Assembly (NCBI GenBank): GCA_017694785.1
Contig: JADIMK010000079.1
Coordinates: forward strand, 1-44,226
Origin: Candidatus Cryptobacteroides intestinigallinarum
GTDB lineage: Bacteria; Bacteroidota; Bacteroidia; Bacteroidales; UBA932
Direction of reading: 5' to 3'
Length of the DNA stretch: 44,226 nucleotides
Shown: in pieces, positions 40,062-44,226 of the stretch
Layout of the letters: each line of letters begins with the position of its first letter
How positions within the stretch are numbered: position 1 is the stretch's first letter
Notes under the pieces: model-generated
The model's database searches: none
What the model saw: only the letters and a program-made list of their open reading frames with translations
What the model was told of the DNA's origin: nothing
Program-made: the position numbers and the translations under genes

Positions 40062-42707
40062 CTACTTTCGAGGCTGGAATGAAAGCCGGAGGCCGAAACT
40101 GAAGTTCCGTCCGAATCCCCAGAAGCCACGGAAAGACTCCAGGTCGTGCGTGGCTCCGTCAATTCCCCTTTCTATATAGAAAGTATTGAGAAGATTGGAT
40201 GCACTTACAAACAACGTTGTAGAAATCCCCTTAGGGAAATCATGAGACCAGCTTATATCGGCTCCCAGAAGATGATAGCCCGGAATCCTGTAAGGGTCAG
40301 CCCTGTCGTCAGGGTCTGTCCTGTCCTCCGGCTCGAAGTCAGCATACATCCTGTCGTTGAAGTTCCATCCGACACTCACCCGGAATCCTGCCGGGAGACT
40401 GGCTTCAAGGGTAGCGCCCACCTGGGTCTGCGGGGCATCTCCGACCGGGAGGCCGTTGCTGTAGACATTTACCTGTGTCACAGGCATTCCGGTGTAGTCA
40501 TCATAGATTGTGGCCTGGACATCATTCTTCCATCTCCAGTCTCCTATTGAAGCGAACGCAGAGAGCTTGAGCCATCTTGTGAAATTGTGGAAAGCTTCCA
40601 GCTCCGCGCCATAATGGAAGGCATCGAGCCCGGTGATCATATATCTTGTCTGGTCCTCATCCTGGAGCTTGTATGGATTGGACATGAGGGTCCTGTTCTT
40701 CCAGTATGCGGCATAGGCAGTAACCTCAACTCCACCGCGGCCATAGACGAACCTGTAGCCGAGCTCGCCCAGGAGATCCTTTTCATTCTTCACTCCTTTG
40801 GAAATCTCGTTGTTTCCGGAGGAGAAATACACGTCGGAATACGGCAGACGGCTGTAGTATCCACCGTTGAGATAGATGCTGCTGTGCTTTGCCACCTTGA
40901 CAAGCAGGCCGGCCTTTGCGCTGAATCCGGCTCCCCAGGCTATGTCGCTGTAGATGTCATCTCCGGTGTAGTTGTATCTGTCCCATCTCTGATTTGCGCT
41001 GAAGAATCCGGAGACTCCGGCATTGAGCCTGACTCTTTCGGAAGAATATTCCGCCGAGGCATAGAGGGTGCCATGGTTGAGTATCTTGCCGTTGTCTGTC
41101 CTTATGTAGTCCCCGACCTTCTTCACAGGGTTGCGCCCGGCGAGTCCTGCAAGGGACTTTCCCTCATAGTCCTCCCACCAGTAGTCAGCACCCAAAAGAT
41201 CTGTTATCTGTTCCTTCTCCCATGTGGAATACAGCTGATAATGAGCGCCTGCCCCGACTTTCCATCTTTGTCCGAGAGCCAGCTCTCCTGAGACGATGGC
41301 TCCTGCCTGCGTATGCCCTGCCATATAGTCGCTGAGAATATTTCTGGCAGAAATGCCGGTACCTATGCCGTCACCGTCAACTGAAGATCCCCAGGCTTCA
41401 CCGTCTTCTGCCGGGAAATTTTCATTTGCTGCAATCGCCGCGCCCCAGTCGACAAGCCCGTCCGCAGTGCGGTAAGAGGAGATTGACTGTCCCTTGGTCT
41501 CGTTCCACCTGCCACCGCCGTTGCCTATGGCAAGGTAGAGGGAATTCTTCATCGAAAGGCGTCCCTTGCTGTAGAGATGCTGAAGGGTAAAGTACGGCTT
41601 GAAATAATTGTTGAGATTGAGGTTGAACTGCTCTCCGTCGCGCCAGCCCCAGTTCTTGTTGTACTTCAGACCATACTGGCGCACTTCGTCTATGCTGAGC
41701 TTCGAGGAGCGCTGTTCATGCTTTTCCGGAGAGCCCAAGGCAGTGAAAAGAATGGTATTGTACCTGCCTATCTGCTTCCCTATGTTGAGAAGATAGGCAA
41801 ATGAGCTTACGTCTGTAGCATCGACATATCCCTTTCCGCCGACATAGGAAGCCATAAGGCTCACTGACCAGCCGTTCTTGAGCTGGCCGCTGCTGTACTT
41901 GAAGTACCCTTTTGCCGTGCCATAATGCGAGGCATAGGCTCCTGCCTCGACAGAGGGATTTTCTCCAGATACAGAAGTGATGATGTTGACTGAGCCTCCG
42001 ACCGAACTGTCAGAGAGCATAGAAGAGCCGATGCCCTTCTGCACCTGGATCGCATAGGTGGCATCCGCAAGCCCCATCCAGTTGTTCCAGTACATGTTGC
42101 CGGAAGTGAGTCCCGATATAGGGATCCCGTTGAGAAGCACTGCGATGTTCTCCTGTTTGAAGCCTCTTATGTTGAGCCTTGCATCGCCATAACTACCCGA
42201 CTCAGAAGTGGCATAGAGGCTCGGGATGTTCTTGAGCAGCTCCGGATAGGTCCTGACTGCGGCCCGCTCACGGAGTTTCTTTTCCGATACGGTATTGAGC
42301 CTGAGAGGACTGCGGGACGGGCTGTCAAACGAGGCCGAGACAGTGATCTCCCTAAGCGTGAGGGTATCTCCCTGCCAGAACAGCGAATCTGCCGTCGACG
42401 GCGCAGCCGCTTCTGACGATGGCGAGACTGTTTCAGCAGACGGAGCGGCCGAATCTGACGATGTAGCAGAGGATTCTGATGATATTGTAGCTACGTCAGA
42501 CGGTAAAGGGACATCGACTGAAGGTAACTTGGCATTGACTGATGATAACGTGGTGCCTGAGGCAGGAAGTCCTGACAAGGACATGAAGGCTGTTAAAACC
42601 ATGAATGCTGCCATTGTCTTGACAGCCTTCGGGCGGGGAGCCCGGACAGAGATACCGGAATTTTCTGAACCGGATGCCCTGCGGAAAGAATTCTGTGTGT
42701 CTTCCAT
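40062..42707 (-). CDS. TonB-dependent outer-membrane receptor, FMN-riboswitch controlled (predicted flavin uptake)
   Basis: This 881-residue outer-membrane receptor has a signal-peptide-like core at residues 32-50 (MAAFMVLTAFMSLSGLPASG). A Ser/Ala/Val-rich linker (about 50-105) follows, then the plug domain (about 110-245, with RTYPELLKNIPSLYATSESGS and NIRGFKQENIAVLLNGIPISG). The 22-strand barrel ends FSFGLRLSFQPRK. It has no SusD partner nearby and no carboxypeptidase-like N-terminal domain. The leader carries an intact FMN riboswitch and terminator, so the likely cargo is riboflavin, FMN or a precursor. This follows from regulation, not from sequence similarity. The start at 42707 gives a long polar N-terminal region; an internal Met at residue 32 is the alternative. 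Confidence 0.85.
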   Translation of the reverse strand: MEDTQNSFRRASGSENSGISVRAPRPKAVKTMAAFMVLTAFMSLSGLPASGTTLSSVNAKLPSVDVPLPSDVATISSESSATSSDSAAPSAETVSPSSEAAAPSTADSLFWQGDTLTLREITVSASFDSPSRSPLRLNTVSEKKLRERAAVRTYPELLKNIPSLYATSESGSYGDARLNIRGFKQENIAVLLNGIPISGLTSGNMYWNNWMGLADATYAIQVQKGIGSSMLSDSSVGGSVNIITSVSGENPSVEAGAYASHYGTAKGYFKYSSGQLKNGWSVSLMASYVGGKGYVDATDVSSFAYLLNIGKQIGRYNTILFTALGSPEKHEQRSSKLSIDEVRQYGLKYNKNWGWRDGEQFNLNLNNYFKPYFTLQHLYSKGRLSMKNSLYLAIGNGGGRWNETKGQSISSYRTADGLVDWGAAIAANENFPAEDGEAWGSSVDGDGIGTGISARNILSDYMAGHTQAGAIVSGELALGQRWKVGAGAHYQLYSTWEKEQITDLLGADYWWEDYEGKSLAGLAGRNPVKKVGDYIRTDNGKILNHGTLYASAEYSSERVRLNAGVSGFFSANQRWDRYNYTGDDIYSDIAWGAGFSAKAGLLVKVAKHSSIYLNGGYYSRLPYSDVYFSSGNNEISKGVKNEKDLLGELGYRFVYGRGGVEVTAYAAYWKNRTLMSNPYKLQDEDQTRYMITGLDAFHYGAELEAFHNFTRWLKLSAFASIGDWRWKNDVQATIYDDYTGMPVTQVNVYSNGLPVGDAPQTQVGATLEASLPAGFRVSVGWNFNDRMYADFEPEDRTDPDDRADPYRIPGYHLLGADISWSHDFPKGISTTLFVSASNLLNTFYIERGIDGATHDLESFRGFWGFGRNFSFGLRLSFQPRK

Positions 42708-42752
42708 AAAAGAAAAAACCTTAAATTGTTACGCATGGCATACAATTCAAGG
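42708..42752 (-). terminator. Riboswitch terminator (expression platform)
   Basis: On the minus strand, arms CCTTGAATTGT (42742-42752) and ACAATTTAAGG (42719-42729) pair over 11 positions with one G-U, around a 12-base loop. TTTTTTCTTTT follows immediately. The T-run ends right at the receptor ATG (42707). This fits a transcription-terminating OFF switch. Confidence 0.8.
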
Positions 42753-42862
42753 CATACAAAATAGAAATAAACACACAACAGAACATCGTGCACAAGCTGT
42801 GCCAAACTTTGTGACACGCCCGGAAGCCAGATTTGCCGGCCCCGGCAGCACTGATGCCTTCA

Positions 42863-43014
42863 TGTCTTCTTCCATCCAGACTTTACTGTCGGTACCGTAC
42901 TTCCAACGGTTCGTGCCTGTTTCCCTGGATCACAGATGTCTCAGACATCCCTGCTCCGGGCCTTAGCTCGCGGACTGTCACCGCCGATCGGGAATTTCAC
43001 CCTGCCCTGAAGAT
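42863..43014 (-). promoter_or_regulatory. FMN riboswitch (RFN element)
   Basis: Read on the minus strand, the FMN aptamer landmarks are in the right order: ATCTTCAGGGCAGGGTGAAA followed by TTCCC, CGGCGGTGACAGTCC, GAACCG, ACCGACAGTAAAGTCTGGATG and GAAGAAGACATG closing helix P1. The variable arm between GTCC and GAACCG forms the expected long optional stem region. A canonical promoter precedes it and a terminator hairpin ends at the receptor start codon. Confidence 0.93.
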
Positions 43015-43023
43015 ATGCGGGTG

Positions 43024-43056
43024 CAAATATATAGCTTTTTTCAGAATTACAGCCAA
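43024..43056 (-). promoter_or_regulatory. Promoter of the FMN riboswitch-receptor transcript
   Basis: On the minus strand TTG (43054-43056), a 22-base spacer and TATATTTG (43024-43031), followed by CA, sit a few bases before the aptamer. The promoter is back to back with the tRNA-Leu promoter. Confidence 0.65.
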
Positions 43057-43070
43057 AATCCCCGATGATA

Positions 43071-43101
43071 TTGTTTTTTAGAGCAATTTGTAATACCTTT
43101 G
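43071..43101 (+). promoter_or_regulatory. tRNA-Leu promoter
   Basis: TTG (43071-43073), a 20-base spacer and TACCTTTG (43094-43101) form a consensus Bacteroidota promoter, about 46 bases before the tRNA. Confidence 0.8.
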
Positions 43102-43147
43102 CCCTCCAATCAAAAAAGGTCTGCCGGCCCATCGGCCGCAAAACCAA

Positions 43148-43231
43148 GCCCGGATGGCGGAATCGGTAGACGCGTTGGTCTCAAACACCAATGTCCGAAA
43201 GGATGTGCCGGTTCGACCCCGGCTCCGGGTA
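43148..43231 (+). tRNA. tRNA-Leu (anticodon CAA)
   Basis: A class II tRNA with a long variable arm. Acceptor GCCCGGA pairs with TCCGGGT (43224-43230, first pair G-U). The anticodon stem is TTGGT/ACCAA with loop CTCAAAC giving CAA. The T-arm is GCCGG-TTCGACC-CCGGC. The 3' CCA is not encoded. Confidence 0.95.
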
Positions 43232-43239
43232 CAAAGATA

Positions 43240-43277
43240 GCCTCGTAATCGTCTGATTATGAGGCTTTTCATTTTTA
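43240..43277 (+). terminator. Terminator of tRNA-Leu
   Basis: GCCTCGTAATC (43240-43250) pairs with GATTATGAGGC (43255-43265) with one wobble and a 4-base loop, followed by a T-rich tract. Confidence 0.85.
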
Positions 43278-43536
43278 GTAGGGTGTACTAAAGGAGTACT
43301 ATTCCGCGAAAAATCGCAAAGGAAAGTCAAAAATCCGGCAAAATTTTGTGTGGGGTTACAAGGGGCTGCGAACGCAAAATGACGGGACAAATTTACCCGT
43401 ACCTACACCCTCGCCAATGAGCAATCGAACAGGTTTAGCAAAAAATCTACATTTGCTACATTATCTACATCAGTGATTATTTGATATTCCATTATTTAGC
43501 ACATCTTCTTTACTATAAAAAATCTCGGAATTATGA
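43278..43536 (+). other. Gene-free interval with short hairpins downstream of tRNA-Leu
   Basis: No credible protein gene is present. Small hairpins are visible: GTACT/AGTAC (43285-43289, 43295-43299), GCGA/TCGC (43306-43309, 43314-43317) and ACGGG/CCCGT (about 43382-43400). The right part (43430-43536) is A/T-rich. Intervals directly after tRNA-Leu genes are common integration sites, but I see no repeat of the tRNA 3' end in the visible part. Confidence 0.4.
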
Positions 43537-43565
43537 TTGTAGTTCCTGCGGATGTTGTATATTTG
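43537..43565 (+). promoter_or_regulatory. Promoter copy 1 at the right edge
   Basis: TTG (43537-43539), an 18-base spacer and TATATTTG (43558-43565) form a promoter. The block from 43536 to 43565 is nearly identical to the block 44096-44125 (two differences). Confidence 0.7.
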
Positions 43566-43571
43566 TGATGT

Positions 43572-44065
43572 GAAAGGGTAATGGGAAATACTGACATTAC
43601 TGAAAACTGGTAAAAGTTCCTACGGAATTAGAGGGGCGTCAAACGCATCGTTCTTTTTCAAGTTACCAGCCTTTCAAAAGTTAAAATTTTGGGTGGTAAT
43701 GGCGTATGTGTCCTTCCATTACACAAATTCAGTGAAAGTGTTTAAGCATCATAAGTCCTTTTAGGCTGTGCATCAAGAACTCACTGACACCCAACTTACA
43801 ACGGTAGAGAGCAAAACCGAAAGGTTTAACAACAATTTGTCTTCTCTCAATTAAATTCTCTGAAAGGAATGCTTGGGTTCTACCCATTATGTCAGAGGAG
43901 CCGTAAAATTAAGTGGTGGCGACCATTCAAGTATCGCACTGGAGCGTTGCTCGTCATACTTGAACCCGCCCCACATAACATTCACCAAGAGTGGCTGGCA
44001 CTCGCGAGATAGTTGGTGACACTTACAAATAGAGGAGGTACATCAGTATCTCCTCTTATTTAATA
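43572..44065 (+). ncRNA. Candidate structured non-coding RNA of unknown family
   Basis: Between the promoter and a terminator lie about 490 bases without a protein gene but with many perfect inverted repeats. Examples: GTAATG/CATTAC near the 5' end; CTGGTAA/TTACCAG (43607-43613, 43663-43669); GTAATGG/CCATTAC (43696-43702, 43716-43722); AAACC-GAAA-GGTTT around 43814-43827; TTCAAGTAT/ATACTTGAA (43926-43934, 43956-43964); TCACCAA/TTGGTGA (43982-43988, 44013-44019) enclosing GAGTG/CACTC. It lacks hallmarks of RNase P RNA, tmRNA, SRP RNA or 6S RNA that I can recognise. Alternatives are a long 5' leader or a decayed mobile element. Confidence 0.4.
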
Positions 44066-44066
44066 G
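44031..44066 (+). terminator. Terminator ending the candidate ncRNA
   Basis: AGAGGAG (44031-44037) pairs with CTCCTCT (about 44050-44056) around a 12-base loop and is followed by TATTT. It sits about 40 bases before the second promoter copy. Confidence 0.65.
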
Positions 44067-44096
44067 TTTACATCTCTTATTTTTAATGAGTTTTCA

Positions 44097-44125
44097 TTGT
44101 AGTTCCTATGGATGTTGTATATTTG
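44097..44125 (+). promoter_or_regulatory. Promoter copy 2 at the right edge
   Basis: TTG (44097-44099), an 18-base spacer and TATATTTG (44118-44125), followed by C. It is nearly identical to the copy 560 bases upstream. Its transcript runs off the window. The first 100 transcribed bases contain CACT/AGTG and a GCGCTGCGC-type stem, but no ORF yet. Confidence 0.7.
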
Positions 44126-44226
44126 CGGTAGATAAATAACGGTGCTCACTTAAAAGACGCATGAGTGATTAAATGGTCTTACGATGAAATATTGCGCTGC
44201 GCAAAAGATGAATTCCTACACTGTTA

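Noticed and set aside
43181..43390. Minus-strand frame of 69 residues downstream of tRNA-Leu
   Set aside because: It runs antisense through the tRNA-Leu gene and its terminator. The product has no recognisable domain, so it is a spurious frame.
43566..44065. RNase P RNA, tmRNA, SRP RNA or group II intron as identity of the right-edge RNA
   Set aside because: I could not find the RNase P GAGGAAAGTCC box, the tmRNA alanyl acceptor ends, the SRP GGAAG/AGCAG loop motif or a group II domain V. The family stays unassigned.

Overview
The window is a stretch of chromosome from a member of the Bacteroidota, most likely order Bacteroidales. Three things support this: the recurrent promoter form TTG-N18-22-TAnnTTTG in front of many genes; the gene content (OstA-like protein, SurA pair, ZupT, pyrophosphatase, FMN-switched TonB receptor, YczE/cytidylate-kinase fusion); and the near absence of strong Shine-Dalgarno sequences. 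I do not see enough to name a genus. Nearly everything is ordinary housekeeping chromosome; the unusual material sits at both edges and around one tRNA locus.

Layout. Positions 1-88 are the 5' end of a 23S rRNA gene on the minus strand, preceded by its own promoter and with no 16S gene or ITS tRNAs next to it. Positions 569-4654 (+) hold a peptide/metal uptake operon (OPT transporter, zupT, pepT). Positions 4736-11305 (-) hold guaB followed by an envelope-assembly set (SurA-like lipoprotein, SurA, OstA-like). Positions 11428-14668 hold a radical SAM gene, divergent mscL, an NlpC/P60 hydrolase and a small conserved protein. Positions 14822-19426 hold a GH29 fucosidase lipoprotein, galE and dacB. 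Positions 19388-25575 hold radA, a YfcE-like phosphodiesterase, a DEAD-box helicase, rsmE, a Sua5/TsaC protein and a rhomboid protease. Positions 25615-28543 hold mutL, a small membrane protein and ispF.

Positions 28711-29201 hold tRNA-Gln and tRNA-Met, followed by a duplication of the 3' end of tRNA-Met plus its terminator. Between the two copies is a compact, strongly folded segment. Positions 29253-30293 hold queE and queD, 30607-31893 an inorganic pyrophosphatase and a flavodoxin-like protein, and 31959-35451 (-) a cation/proton antiporter and the YczE-kinase fusion. Positions 35487-39992 (-) are a shikimate operon (aroB, a fused aroD-aroA, aroC). Positions 40062-43014 (-) hold a TonB-dependent receptor behind an intact FMN riboswitch with a terminator next to its start codon, which predicts outer-membrane flavin uptake.

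The right edge starts with tRNA-Leu(CAA), followed by about 950 bases without a credible protein gene. This stretch holds two nearly identical promoters 560 bases apart. The first is followed by about 470 bases rich in inverted repeats and ending in a terminator, a candidate for a structured non-coding RNA of unknown family.

CDS boundaries were taken from open reading frames. Start codons were moved downstream where the longest frame began at a TTG or GTG, in several cases inside a promoter -7 box. No database search, folding calculation or alignment was run.
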